From: Aureimonas jatrophae
GTDB taxonomy: Bacteria; Pseudomonadota; Alphaproteobacteria; Rhizobiales; Rhizobiaceae
NCBI RefSeq assembly: GCF_900104035.1
Contig: NZ_FNIT01000012.1
Coordinates: 1 to 64,000 of the forward strand
Direction of reading: 5' to 3'
DNA length: 64,000 nt
Shown here: piece after piece, positions 45,699-56,300 of the stretch
Numbering within the stretch: the stretch's first letter is position 1
How the letters are laid out: each line of letters starts with the position of its first letter
The notes under the pieces: model-generated
Databases searched by the model: none
The model's input: only the letters and a program-made list of their open reading frames with translations
Told to the model about the DNA's origin: nothing
Position numbers and translations under genes: made by a program

Positions 45699-46379
45699 CT
45701 ACACTCCAGCGTTGAAGAGACGGTTCACGACCATGGTTTCCGGAGCGATACGCAGACCCGAAGGGACCACGACCGCTCCCGACTGGATCAGCGCGACCGC
45801 GGCACGGAATCCGCGGGACCCCAGTCCGGTGGCGCCATTGACGATGCCGAGCGGGAAGGTTCGGTCGGCAGCCTGGAGCCAGCCGCGGACGATGCCCGTC
45901 GCCTCGACGTCCTGTTCGGCTCCGCAGGCGACGATCGTCCGTGCGTTGTCGACCCGGACGCCATCGAGGTGCCGTTCCGTCACGATGCGATACTCGTGCG
46001 CGAACGGGACGAGGCGACCGTCGGCGTCGATCACGAAGGCCTGTCGGGCGACGTGACCCAACAGTTCGAAGAGACCGTCGCGGACGGCATCGTCATGGTA
46101 CTTGACGGCGGTCGCCACGCGACGCCCCTTCGACGTGCGATGACGCTGGTCGAACCAGTGGCTGTGTTCGTCGGACTTCGCGTCCCTGAAGAAGACCGGC
46201 TTCAGCTGCTCTTCGATCTCGGTGACGTCGGGGTCGGCGATCAGGACATGGAGAGCCTCTTCCTCCAGTCCGCTCTCGAAGACGTACTGGCGACCGCGGA
46301 ACGGATCGACGACGAAGCCCGTCCGAGAGCCGCGCTTCTTCGGTGCGGGGCGACGACCCGCTCGCGAGCGTTCGATCAT
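45699..46379 (-). CDS. tnsA: TnsA-family endonuclease
   Basis: This 226-residue restriction-like endonuclease contains the TnsA N-terminal pattern VFESGLEEEALHVLIADPDV followed by EIEEQLKPVFF. Candidate catalytic residues are Glu35, Asp77 (HWFDQ) and Lys93 (TAVKY). TnsA cuts the 5' strands of the transposon, so its presence predicts cut-and-paste movement rather than cointegrates. The ATG at 46379 has AGGAG upstream; the frame is open further upstream without similarity. tnsB follows after 50 bases. It is the first gene of the tns operon, as in Tn7. Confidence 0.8.
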   Translation of the reverse strand: MIERSRAGRRPAPKKRGSRTGFVVDPFRGRQYVFESGLEEEALHVLIADPDVTEIEEQLKPVFFRDAKSDEHSHWFDQRHRTSKGRRVATAVKYHDDAVRDGLFELLGHVARQAFVIDADGRLVPFAHEYRIVTERHLDGVRVDNARTIVACGAEQDVEATGIVRGWLQAADRTFPLGIVNGATGLGSRGFRAAVALIQSGAVVVPSGLRIAPETMVVNRLFNAGV

Positions 46380-47832
46380 GGGGATGCACTCCTGTTGGGT
46401 TCGAACGACGCTCGAACGGTTTTCGGGCTTCCGAACCGCCGTCGCCGGCCCGCGTCCGCAGGTCTCGACGTAGGTGGTGGATCGGGATGCCGGCCTGGAT
46501 CTGGTGCGCCATGCGGATGGCGAGGGATGCACGGATGCGCATGGCGGACCTTCGTGGAGGACGACGCGGAGGTTCGATCGCCGGCAGTCGCCTGCCTGCG
46601 TCTGGTCTCTCCGGGAATTTCTGAAATGCGCTTCGCGCGCCCGAAGCATCGGGCGCGAACGTTCGGTGCACGTCGCCGTTCGAGTGCCTGGACGGTGCCG
46701 GTCGCAGGAGGCAGTGCGGAGGACGGGAAAGTACTCGCCCAGCAGCGATGCCTACGAGCGACCTACGTCTCTCGAATCGGACGGAAGGCGTCGGATGACA
46801 GTGGGAGGGCGATGGATGGCGACACGGGACACCCGCCGCGATCGCACGACGATCGAACCGCGGCCATCGTTTCCGGAATGCGGTCGGACGAGCCGTTCCT
46901 CAGGGTCGGCGGCAATTTCGTCCCGCAGGCCCGCCTCGGCAGGAGGACCGCATACCTTCTCCGGAAAGGATCAGGCTACCGTCGCCGGGAGGGCGGTCAC
47001 GGCTTTTCGTACGACCGTCCGTCGCCGGCTCGACGCCGGAAGGTTGATGCCGATGTGAGCGCTGGTCATGACCATGATCCAATCATTGCACGGAAACGTT
47101 AGTGTCGGGTTAACGACCCGTACCGAGCGCGTCGGAACCCGAGAATCTTTGCGGCGCTGGTCCTGTTCGTACCTATCGGCCTCGTCCTGTCGGCAATGCG
47201 AGCGTGATGCCGTGTCTTTCTGCGGTGCCGGTCTGAAGGAAAATCCCTCGCGTACGTCCCGTACGACGTGACGGATGCCGTCGGTGTGTACCGTCGACGC
47301 CAGACATGTCGGTACGGTCTCGCGATCGTCGCAGGACGGCACGGTGGTTGGGATCCAATGCCACGATGCATGGGAGCGACGTCCGTGACGGGATGTGCCG
47401 CTCGGGTACGACGCCGTCGGTTTCGATCCCAAGGGAACGGGGCAGGATGGATCGGATCGTATGGCGTTCGTTGGCAAGGCATTCGTCCCGACGCGATGTG
47501 TGGGCAATGAATGCATCGGAGATAAAAAAGTTGCATCAAGCATATTTTTTTGCAGAACCGGCGTACCGGCGATACGGATCTGAGGCGCTTGATTCGACCG
47601 AACCTACTCTTCGCATGGTCCGCGATCGGGGCTTCGGAGACAGCTGGGTCGGGGCGAGGCCGCCGCAGACTCCCTGGACGAACGCGTCCGGCCTCGAAAT
47701 CCAGGTCGAGTGGACCCTGTCACGTATTCGATCCGGATCCGGATCGGAAGACGGCGACGTCGGCGCATCACCCTCTACGGTTGAATTCGGACATTCCTTC
47801 GGGCAAGCATCGAACGTGGCCGGGGGATACGG
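46380..47832. other. 1.45-kb stretch upstream of tnsA without a supported gene
   Basis: All frames here are interrupted, lack ribosome-binding sites or have an unlikely composition, so I call no gene. The stretch must hold the tns promoter (minus) and the promoter of the plus-strand operon that starts at 47833. Visible items are a dyad CGGGT-TAACG-ACCCG near 47105-47120 and an AT-rich patch with A and T runs at about 47520-47555. In Tn7 itself the right end lies just before tnsA, so this is where such an end would be expected, but none was recognised. Confidence 0.45.
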
Positions 47833-48423
47833 ATGGACGACGAACTGCTGCTCAGGGGTGGAGGGCTCGCGGCGATCCGCACCTACGAGAGGTGCATCTC
47901 CCTGCTGGTCGAGGTTCTGGCTTCGACGGGGACGGACTTCAAACCGAGCGGAGTCGGACAACGGGCACGCTTCGAATCGGTCCGGACTGCGCTTTCCGAC
48001 AGACTGCGCGAACGTTCGAGTCGCGACGACATATGGAAGGCGGTGGAGCCGCTCGGCATCACGCCAGCCGCCGACGAACGGGACGCCGATCCGATCCTGG
48101 AAGGCATAGGACGGCTTGGTCGCTCCCGAGAGGTGATCACCGTCGAGGATCTGTCGCCGAACGAGGTCAGAAGCGCGATGTGCGCCGTGGTGGATGCACG
48201 CTACGGTACCGAACGGCTGATCCTTCGCGGACGGGAATTCTTCCGGGCTTCGCTCGACGTCCTCCAGGCCGATGGGGTGATGCCGAGGCGGATCAACGTC
48301 GTGCAGGGAAACTTCCACAGGCTGTTCGGCTATCTCCAGGAACTGATCTTTGAGGACGGAAGGATCACGATCCACGGCGTCGGACGCAAGCTGGACACGC
48401 TGAAGATCCGGATCGGCCCCTAG
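47833..48423 (+). CDS. First gene of the Druantia-like operon, unknown function
   Basis: I recognise no family for this 196-residue soluble, mainly helical protein. It contains ISLLVEVLASTGTDFKPSG near residue 22 and ends RKLDTLKIRIGP. The ATG at 47833 has GGGGGA a few bases upstream. The next gene starts about 200 bases later on the same strand, so it may be an accessory or regulatory component of the helicase operon. That role is not shown. Confidence 0.55.
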   Translation: MDDELLLRGGGLAAIRTYERCISLLVEVLASTGTDFKPSGVGQRARFESVRTALSDRLRERSSRDDIWKAVEPLGITPAADERDADPILEGIGRLGRSREVITVEDLSPNEVRSAMCAVVDARYGTERLILRGREFFRASLDVLQADGVMPRRINVVQGNFHRLFGYLQELIFEDGRITIHGVGRKLDTLKIRIGP

Positions 48424-48621
48424 CTTCGTGAGCGACTTCGTAGAAACCGCACCGCCGCGAGCGCGGACGCGCCCGTCCACGGCGCCGTCGATCCCGGACC
48501 GGTCCTGGAACGTGCCCCCCTCCCGTTCGCGGAACAGTACGGCGTGCCGCGTTCCGGTCCGAAGCATGGGCACCGAGAAGTTTCCGCGGGGACGGAATGT
48601 CCCGAGGTTCGCGACAGGTCG

Positions 48622-51264
48622 ATGCTGAAAACGAAGCGACCAGGATTGTCTCCGTACTGGAGCTGGGAACTGGCGCTGACGCGCTACTATCTCGGCACCA
48701 GGGGATCCGAGGGATCGTCGGCCCTGGAGTTCGTGGACGCACAGCCCCGGCGGCTCGCGGAAGCGATCGGACTGCCGCCGTCGGACGGGGATGCGGCCAG
48801 GACGAGCTTCCTGGGCGTGTTCCGTCGCGACGGTCTCGTGGATGCGTTCGGCCATGGTTGGAGCGTCCGGCCACCGGACAGCCTGCCCGTGATGGGCTAC
48901 TTCAACTATCTCGTCTTGTCCTGCTACGTGGCATCCGTCGCCCCTGAGGTGGCGCAGTCCGGCCTGTTTCCCGAACGGCTGAGAGAGATCCTCGGTTGGG
49001 ACCAGGGAATCTCCTCCCTGGAAGGTCTGGCCACCCTCTGGAAGAACGCCGCCGTCTGGTGCGACGGCGCGAGGGCCGCGGGACGGGACGTAAGGCCGAT
49101 CGCGTTGCCGGATCCCGGCTGGATGAAGCGCATCGGACATTCCATCCGCATCGCCTTTCCATCGCGACACGATCTCGACCGCATGGGACGGTCGTTCTCG
49201 TCTCTCGCAGCCGTCCCGGCACTCGACTCTCACCGCCTTTCGGATGCGGTCCGCGCCGAGATCGGTCGTCAGAGATGGTCTCAGGGCTTCATCCGTGCGT
49301 TCGAGGACTTCGATCGGCGGCGCGCACGGGGCGAGCGGCTGCTCGCCGACCATGCGTTCTGGCTGGCGATGGCGGCGCTCAGGCCGCCTGTCGAGCGCGA
49401 CGACGCGGGTCGACGCTTCGAGTTGGACGTATCGACCGATGCCGACGGGCTCGACGCGTTCGTTCTGACCACGGATGCGGAGGACGTCCTGATGGCTCTC
49501 GATGTCTCGATCGACGAGCGACCGGGTTCGCCGGTCTCCGTCGACCTAACGCTCGATCAGGTCCTTGAGCTGTTTCGTGGACGGTCTGCGTCGCTCCCGC
49601 CTGATCTCCTGCGCTGCCACTCGGAAGGCTTCGTTCCCTTCGTCGAAGTGGAATGGGGCGTCTGGCGTGCCGCCAGGCACATCGAGGGCCCGTCGGTACG
49701 CCCCCTGGTCCGAAGGCGGGAGCGACCGGTCGGCGCGAGCGCTGCCGACCGGAACGCATGCTGGCGGCTCCATCCCGTCATGTCGGTCTCCGAAGCGGCA
49801 CGGCTCGCGGTAGGAACCGGGCGCCGGGATCCGTTGCACGCGACGGACGTGTCCCGCGTGCGGGTGGTCGGAGGCATCCGCGTCGGCGACGCGTACCTCG
49901 GACGGTCCGGGTTCCTACCGACGGTCGAGGCCGTGTCCGGATGCGACGCATCCATCGTGACCGTGCAGTCGACGACCGGCGCTCCGACGGTCCGGGTCGT
50001 CGCAGGCCGCGTCGAACTGGAATGCGCGGAGCCGATCGAGGGCGTCTGGCGCATCCCGATAGAGGAGGCTGGGTCGGTCCGCTCCTCGCCGGCGCTGGCG
50101 TTCCAGCGGGATGCACCGGAACGCGTTCCGAAGACGGCGGACAGCCTGGCTCCCGGATGGCGCATCGCGGAACCCGTTCCGGACGGTCTGACGCCGACGA
50201 CGATCACCGGCAACGCGACTGACCTGGTGGAAGCCTCCACCGAACGGCGCCTCTGCGATCTTCTTGAGGTCCTGGTCGCCGCGGGACGAAGGGGATGGGA
50301 CGAGGCGGGACTGCACAGGGTGCTGTCCGTCGTCGCGCCGATCAAGCGGGCGACCTGGGATCTTCTCCGTCTCCTGGTGGACGGGGGCTGGCTGGAAGGG
50401 CGGGTCTGCCCGGTCTGGCGGGCCCGCCGCTGGTTCCTCGTACCGCCGCGACTCGTCTCGTTCGCGGACGGTCGGACTTTCGCCCTGGAGGGAGCGGCGG
50501 GCGGGCGCATGCGAGACCGCTTCCACGAGACCGCACGTCGCCAGTGTGGCAGTTCGGGAATTCAGGAAGGTGGTGCGGGCTGGCGGGTACCGTTGCCGGT
50601 GGCGGAGGTCGCGGACGGGGTCGGTTTCGTGCGCGGCATGGGACTCCCGGTGGTGCAGCCGGAGACCGAGGTCCCTCCCGCCGATGGCCGACCGAGCTTC
50701 CCTCCGAGTCTGTATAGCGACGAGTTCCGATCGACGGCGTCGGTCTGGAGCTGGAGTTCCGGTCGTTTCGTCGGTCCGGTCGGCGGAGGGGGCGGAGCGG
50801 TCGTCCTATCGAGACTGACCACGCCAAGGCCCAACGCGGCGGACATCTACCGCATCGACACCGGAGATGCCCCTCCTTTGTTGCTGGACGGCCGATCGGC
50901 TGCGCTGATCGTAGCTCACAGCATGGCCGGACGCGCCCTCTTCCGCTTCGATGCCACCCTCGGTGCGTTCGACCGTCTCGCCCACGACGGTGGCCTCCCG
51001 CCGATCGTCGCGCGCCATCTCCGGTTGCGGACGCTTAGGGCTCCGGAGATGGTGTTCGGGGTGGACGGGTCGTGGATCTATCGAACGCCCTGCAGCCCTG
51101 CCGACGCCGGAATGCTGTCCGGATGGCTCGGTCCCGCATTCGAGGGACCGTCGTCGGACGGAGATCGGGGAACCGGACTGCGGGAAATGGCGATGGCGAG
51201 AGCGAGGGGAGCGAGGTCGGAGTTGCTGGCACGAAGCATCTGGAAGGCACCGCGTACGTGCTGA
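48622..51264 (+). CDS. Large protein of the Druantia-like operon (possible DruF/DruG counterpart)
   Basis: This 880-residue soluble protein has no recognised catalytic motif. It begins SPYWSWELALTRYYLGTRG. Its middle looks beta-rich (residues ~380-560), and a helical, winged-helix-like part lies near 560-620 (LLEVLVAAGRRGWDEAGLHR). Start: ATG 48622 is preferred, with AGG six bases upstream; the frame is open to 48544. Its stop overlaps the start of the next gene, so the genes are coupled. Druantia type II systems have two such large uncharacterised proteins before the helicase. I infer correspondence from order and size only. Confidence 0.6.
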   Translation: MLKTKRPGLSPYWSWELALTRYYLGTRGSEGSSALEFVDAQPRRLAEAIGLPPSDGDAARTSFLGVFRRDGLVDAFGHGWSVRPPDSLPVMGYFNYLVLSCYVASVAPEVAQSGLFPERLREILGWDQGISSLEGLATLWKNAAVWCDGARAAGRDVRPIALPDPGWMKRIGHSIRIAFPSRHDLDRMGRSFSSLAAVPALDSHRLSDAVRAEIGRQRWSQGFIRAFEDFDRRRARGERLLADHAFWLAMAALRPPVERDDAGRRFELDVSTDADGLDAFVLTTDAEDVLMALDVSIDERPGSPVSVDLTLDQVLELFRGRSASLPPDLLRCHSEGFVPFVEVEWGVWRAARHIEGPSVRPLVRRRERPVGASAADRNACWRLHPVMSVSEAARLAVGTGRRDPLHATDVSRVRVVGGIRVGDAYLGRSGFLPTVEAVSGCDASIVTVQSTTGAPTVRVVAGRVELECAEPIEGVWRIPIEEAGSVRSSPALAFQRDAPERVPKTADSLAPGWRIAEPVPDGLTPTTITGNATDLVEASTERRLCDLLEVLVAAGRRGWDEAGLHRVLSVVAPIKRATWDLLRLLVDGGWLEGRVCPVWRARRWFLVPPRLVSFADGRTFALEGAAGGRMRDRFHETARRQCGSSGIQEGGAGWRVPLPVAEVADGVGFVRGMGLPVVQPETEVPPADGRPSFPPSLYSDEFRSTASVWSWSSGRFVGPVGGGGGAVVLSRLTTPRPNAADIYRIDTGDAPPLLLDGRSAALIVAHSMAGRALFRFDATLGAFDRLAHDGGLPPIVARHLRLRTLRAPEMVFGVDGSWIYRTPCSPADAGMLSGWLGPAFEGPSSDGDRGTGLREMAMARARGARSELLARSIWKAPRTC

Positions 51265-53312
51265 GGGACGAAACGGATCCGGTCCGTCGGGACATCTTCA
51301 TCGGCGAACTGGCCTTCAACAACGAGCAGCGCAGGCTCTCCCGTGTCGTGGGCCGGGCGGTCGCGACCCGCACCGGTTGGCAGCCGCTTCCCGGCGATCG
51401 TCTTCCGCTGGAGGGGCACGCGTTCAGCACGGATCCGAGGCTCTTCGGCAAGCGGCCCGGCTACGTCGTCCTGTTCACCGTCGCCAGGAACGAGCGTCCG
51501 GACGCCAGGGACCGGTTCGTCACGGACGACGTCTGCGAGCCCTACGAGTACGTGGAGCGGCTGACGCGTCACACGCCCGAGATGCTCCGCGAGGTGGTGC
51601 TCGAACGCGGCATCGACCTGGGACACCAGAACGACGGCGCGGTGGTCGTCCCCGTCGGGCCGGACCTGGTCGCCCTGCCGCCGATCGTAAGGTCCGCGCA
51701 GACCGGTCGCTGGACGCTGTCGCACGCGGCCGAGGCGGAGGCGGTCGAGACGTTCCGGAACGAGTTCCGGAGGAACGACCTCTTCGAGATCGCCGGCCGC
51801 CGCTTCGTCCTGCCCGGGCGCGTTCCGGACGTTCCGACGGGCGCCGTCAACTGGCAGAACGATGCCGAGTTCCTACAGGCCGTTCTCCGGCGTCTCCGAA
51901 GGAACGGGGACTTCGGCTCCGGTTCGGAGGACTTCCGGTTGACCGAGCGGCTCGCAACGAGACTGTTCTCGCTGTACCGCGACGCGGACGCGATAGGCGG
52001 TCGCACCCAGGCGCTGCTGGCCGCGAGGGCACGTCTGGAGGAGTTCGTGCCGAAGCTGTCGAACGGCAGCGGAGCCGTCGCCGCCATCGCCGACGCGCTG
52101 CATTCCCACGACGGAGTGCGCAAGGCGCTCGTTGCGCTGACGGAAGCCGAACGCGCCGAACTCCGTCGCCGGGAAGGCGAGGCCGTCCGGGCCGAGACGG
52201 TACAGGCCGTCGAGACGGAGATCGGCGAGCGCATCGCGCTCCGGGACGATCTCGGAAGGGAGGCCGAACGCGTCGAGACGTTGGTGGCGTCGCGTTCGGA
52301 ACGGCTCGCGGAGATCGAGGCATCCATCGCCCGGGCCACGAGCCTGCTGGAGGGACGCGTCGCCACGTTCGTCGGCGAGGTGCGAGAGGCGGGACGACTG
52401 GTCGCGAACGTCCTCGGTTCGGACGATGCCGGGTCCGTCTCCGCCGCGGGCGTCGGACGGGTCGCCGGGCTCGCACCCTGGGCGCGTGCCGACCGTCCGG
52501 CTCCCGTCACGTCGATCGGAATACCGGATCTGGCGACCGTCCTGACGGCGAGGGCGAAATCGCTCGGTCTGGAAGCGGACGTCTTCCGAACGCTGGACAT
52601 CCACTGCAGGAGTGGCGACGTGCCCGTGCTGACCGGGGACTCCGTCGTGACGATCCTCAGGGGCTACGCGGACGTGATCGCCGGCGGACGCCTCGTCCGG
52701 CAACCCCTTGATCCCTCGGTTCTCGGTCCCGAGGACCTCTGGCGCCATCCCGGATCCGGTCAGCCGACCGCCCTAGCGGCGGCCTGGCAACAGGCTGACG
52801 CGGCGCCGTCGAAGTTCCTGCTCGTCGCGCTCGACGACCTGGATCGGGCGTCTCTCTCGGACTGGCTGCCCGCGTTCCGCACCGCCTTCCGCGAAGCGAG
52901 ACCGCGGAACCTCCTCGTCGTGGCCACCACGGCGCTTCCGAACTCGTCGGACCGAGAGGTCGGCGACCGACATCGGCGCCCCCTTCCCGGAACGTCAGGG
53001 GGAAGCAATGCCCTGGTCGCCGCACTGATGCGTGTGGGGACCGGGAGAACGACCGAGCTGGAACCCGTTCCGTCCCTGCCTCCGATATCCGCGGACGTAC
53101 GCGCCGTCCTCCTCTCGCTGGCCTTGGCGGAGGGGGTGTCTGGTGCCGACGCCGGCGAACGTCTCCTGACGCTCCATGCGGCCGCGACGGCGTGGGGCGA
53201 CGACGAGACGGCATGCCGGCTGGCGGTCGGGTGCCTGACGGGTCGGAACGCACGAGCCGCCCTGGTGGTCCAGCCCACACCGACGAACGAGAACGCGAGG
53301 ACGGGTACATGA
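51258..53312 (+). CDS. Second large protein of the Druantia-like operon (possible DruF/DruG counterpart)
   Basis: This 684-residue protein has an N-terminal beta-rich part (~1-200) and a coiled-coil-like Glu/Arg-rich centre at about residues 290-400 (AERAELRRREGEAVRAETVQ is an example). An ATPase-like C-terminal part contains KFLLVALDDLDRASLSDWL near 530, in which DDLD could be a Walker B-like strand, although no clear Walker A is visible. The start is GTG 51258 with GGAAGG upstream, overlapping the previous gene by seven bases; its TGA overlaps the helicase ATG (ATGA). Translational coupling across the operon suggests a multi-subunit complex. Confidence 0.6.
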   Translation: MLRDETDPVRRDIFIGELAFNNEQRRLSRVVGRAVATRTGWQPLPGDRLPLEGHAFSTDPRLFGKRPGYVVLFTVARNERPDARDRFVTDDVCEPYEYVERLTRHTPEMLREVVLERGIDLGHQNDGAVVVPVGPDLVALPPIVRSAQTGRWTLSHAAEAEAVETFRNEFRRNDLFEIAGRRFVLPGRVPDVPTGAVNWQNDAEFLQAVLRRLRRNGDFGSGSEDFRLTERLATRLFSLYRDADAIGGRTQALLAARARLEEFVPKLSNGSGAVAAIADALHSHDGVRKALVALTEAERAELRRREGEAVRAETVQAVETEIGERIALRDDLGREAERVETLVASRSERLAEIEASIARATSLLEGRVATFVGEVREAGRLVANVLGSDDAGSVSAAGVGRVAGLAPWARADRPAPVTSIGIPDLATVLTARAKSLGLEADVFRTLDIHCRSGDVPVLTGDSVVTILRGYADVIAGGRLVRQPLDPSVLGPEDLWRHPGSGQPTALAAAWQQADAAPSKFLLVALDDLDRASLSDWLPAFRTAFREARPRNLLVVATTALPNSSDREVGDRHRRPLPGTSGGSNALVAALMRVGTGRTTELEPVPSLPPISADVRAVLLSLALAEGVSGADAGERLLTLHAAATAWGDDETACRLAVGCLTGRNARAALVVQPTPTNENARTGT

Positions 53313-56300
53313 TCGATCCGATCGGAGGCTTCGAACGCCTGCGGGAGTTCTTCCAGAGCTATCTCGATACCGCGTTCCGGATACGGAACGACGATCTGGC
53401 CGAAGTCCGCCGATCGCTCATGGACCGGTTCGGGAACCTCGCCACCGATCCTCTCATGGAACCGGTCCCACGATACGAGGTCTGCGGATATCCGCTCGAA
53501 CGTCTCGTGGACGATTTCGAGGACAATCCGATCGGCGACATGCCGGTCGCCGCGAGGGAGGCGTTCGTCGAACTCGTCCTGTCCGGTCTCTTTCCGTCGG
53601 CTCCTGCCGAAGGCGGTCGGATCGGACGAAGGAGCCTCTACGAGCCCTACGGGCATCAGATGACGATGCTTCGCCGCGGCACCACCCCGGGATGTCCGGG
53701 CATCGTCACCTCGGGAACCGGATCGGGCAAGACCGAGTCGTTCATGCTGCCGATCGTCGCCGCCATCGTCCGCGAGGCGATGGGATGGCCGCGGCCACCC
53801 GACGGATACCTCGGTCGTCGCTGGTGGGGCACGGAGGATGCGGAGTTCGAGCGCAAGAGGCGGGGCGAACCGCAGGGCAGGCCTTCCGCCCTCCGGGCGC
53901 TCGTGCTGTATCCGATGAACGCCCTGGTCGAGGACCAGATGACCCGCCTGCGACGGACACTCGACTCGCCCGAGGCCCGGGACGTCATGGACCGCCGCCT
54001 CGGCGGCAACCGGATCTTCTTCGGACGCTACACCGGCGCCACTCCGGTCACCCAGTTCAGACGCCATCCGCGCAAGACCGGCCGTCAGGAGGAGCGGCGG
54101 CGGATTCGCAAGACGGCGCAACTCGCCGAATGCATGGTGGAGTTCCGGAAGGGGCACGATCTGGCCGTCTCGCACGACTGCCAGACCGGCGGACGACCGG
54201 AACCGACGCGATACCTCTTCCCGGCGGTGGACGGCGGGGAGATGGTGTCGCGCTGGGACATGCAGGCGGATCCGCCCGACATCCTCGTCACCAACGCGTC
54301 CATGCTCGGCACGATGCTCGCCCGCGAGGTGGAGGATCCCATCTTCGCGCAGACCGCGGCCTGGCTCGCAGAGGACAAGGACGCCTACTTCTACCTGGTC
54401 CTGGACGAACTCCATCTCGTCCGAGGGTCCGCCGGCACCGAGACGGCGGGCCTCGTCCGCGCGCTCGTCCATCGCCTCGGCCTCGACCGCGACGAGACCA
54501 GGCACAAGCTCCGCATCCTGGCTTCCAGCGCCTCGCTTCCCGTCGACGGCGAGGACGGGGAGCGCAGCATCCGGTACCTGGACGATTTCTTCGGTCCCTT
54601 CGGCACGTCGCGGCACGCCGGCGACCCCGGGTTCGCCGATCGGGCCGAATGGCGAAGCTGCATCGTCCCGGGCGCACCGATCCTTCCGGACGAACCCGTC
54701 GGCGGTCCCCTGTCGTGCGACGCCTTCGTGGAACTCGTCGACGCGGTGGCCCCGTCAGGAGACATGGCGCGGCGGATCTCGCCGACCGATCCACCGGTGC
54801 GCGACGCGATCGCGTCCTGCGTCTCCGCCCTCGGCGGCCCTTCGGGACTCGCGGAGGCGGATGCGGCCGTCCGTGCCGTGGAACTCGCGGCCGCCCGACT
54901 GGCCTGGTCGTGCGTCTCGGAGGACGCGCGAGGGGGCCGGCGTCCGAGAGCGACCACGCTCGGCATCATGGCGGAACGCATCTTCGGATCCTCTGGAGAC
55001 CGAGAACGGAAGGCGCTCAGGGGTCTGACGCTCCTGCGCGGCATGGGTGATCGCCTAGAGGAGACCTACGGGACCGCGCCGGACGGCGAGATCCCGAGCT
55101 TCCGCATGCATCAGTTCGTCCGCAGCATCGAAGGCCTCTTCGCCACGCCCGAACGGGTCGAGGGCGTCGACGGTGGAGTCCGCTTCCTCGGCGCGAGCGT
55201 CGATCGGGGCATCACCCACACGTCCGGCACCGGCTTCGTCAGGCGCAAGTTCGAACTCGTCTACTGCGAGGCCTGCGGCGAGACCTTCGTCGGCGGGATG
55301 AGGGGAACGCAGGCCGACGGTCGATCGGAGATCGAGCTCTTGCCGTCTTCGCCAGACCTGGGCGAGCTGCCCGAAGCGGGAGGCATCGGGCATTACGAAC
55401 AGTTGAGCTATCGCGAGTTCGCGATGTTCTGGCCATCGGTGGCGAGACCGGTCGATTCCGGCGACAACGAGGCCTGGCCCGAGGCGACGTTGGATACGGG
55501 CGCCGGGGTCGTCTCCCGCGGATGGCGTACCGACGACGACGAGGGATACGTCCGGGGCCGGATGTTCCACTGTGGCGGCACGCGTTCGAAGGGCCGCCCG
55601 CTGGACGCGTCCGGCACCGCGGGGCCGGACTGCTGCCCGTCCTGCGGCGTCAGCTACGCGATGAGGAAGAAGCCACGGTTCTCGCCGATCCGGAGCTTCC
55701 GCACTGGCTTCAACAAGACGTCGCAGCTGCTCGCCACCGAGATGTTCGAGACCCTGCACGCGAGCGGCGCGCTCGCGAAGATCGTGGCGTTCTCGGACAG
55801 CCGGCAGGACGCGGCGAAGGCGGCCCGGGAGATCGAGCGCGCCCACTACCAGGATCTGAGGCGTCTGCTGATCATGGAGATCGCCGCACGTCTCACCTCC
55901 GAGACCGACGCGTCCGCCGAGATCGCGAGAATGAAGGCGGAGATCGCGCGTCTGAACGAAGAGGAGCGGTGGGACGAGATACCGCCGGTCGCCGCGAGGA
56001 TCGGCATGCTGTCGACGGCCAGCGGCAAGGACCGCATCCCCCTGAAAGCCATCGTGGAACGGCCGGCGGCGGAGGCCGGAACGACGCCCGGTCCCATGAT
56101 GCAGGACATGCTGGCGCTCGGCGTCCATCCGACCGACGACGTAGGCATGCGACGGTACGGACGGTTCGCCTGGCAGGAGCTCTTCTCGCGCGACGGCGAA
56201 CGCTTCGCCTGGACGGTAGGCGGCGTCCACGCGAACGATCGCGCCGAGATCCGCAACACGATCGTGCGTGGGCAGGATCCGCACGTCGACGAGGTGCTGT

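Noticed and set aside
46474-47102. Several open frames upstream of tnsA
   Set aside because: All are Arg/Ser/Thr-rich, lack ribosome-binding sites and show no family, so I prefer to leave the stretch unannotated.
47536-49353. A 605-codon minus-strand frame
   Set aside because: It mirrors the 196- and 880-residue plus-strand genes, has no ribosome-binding site and no recognisable domain.
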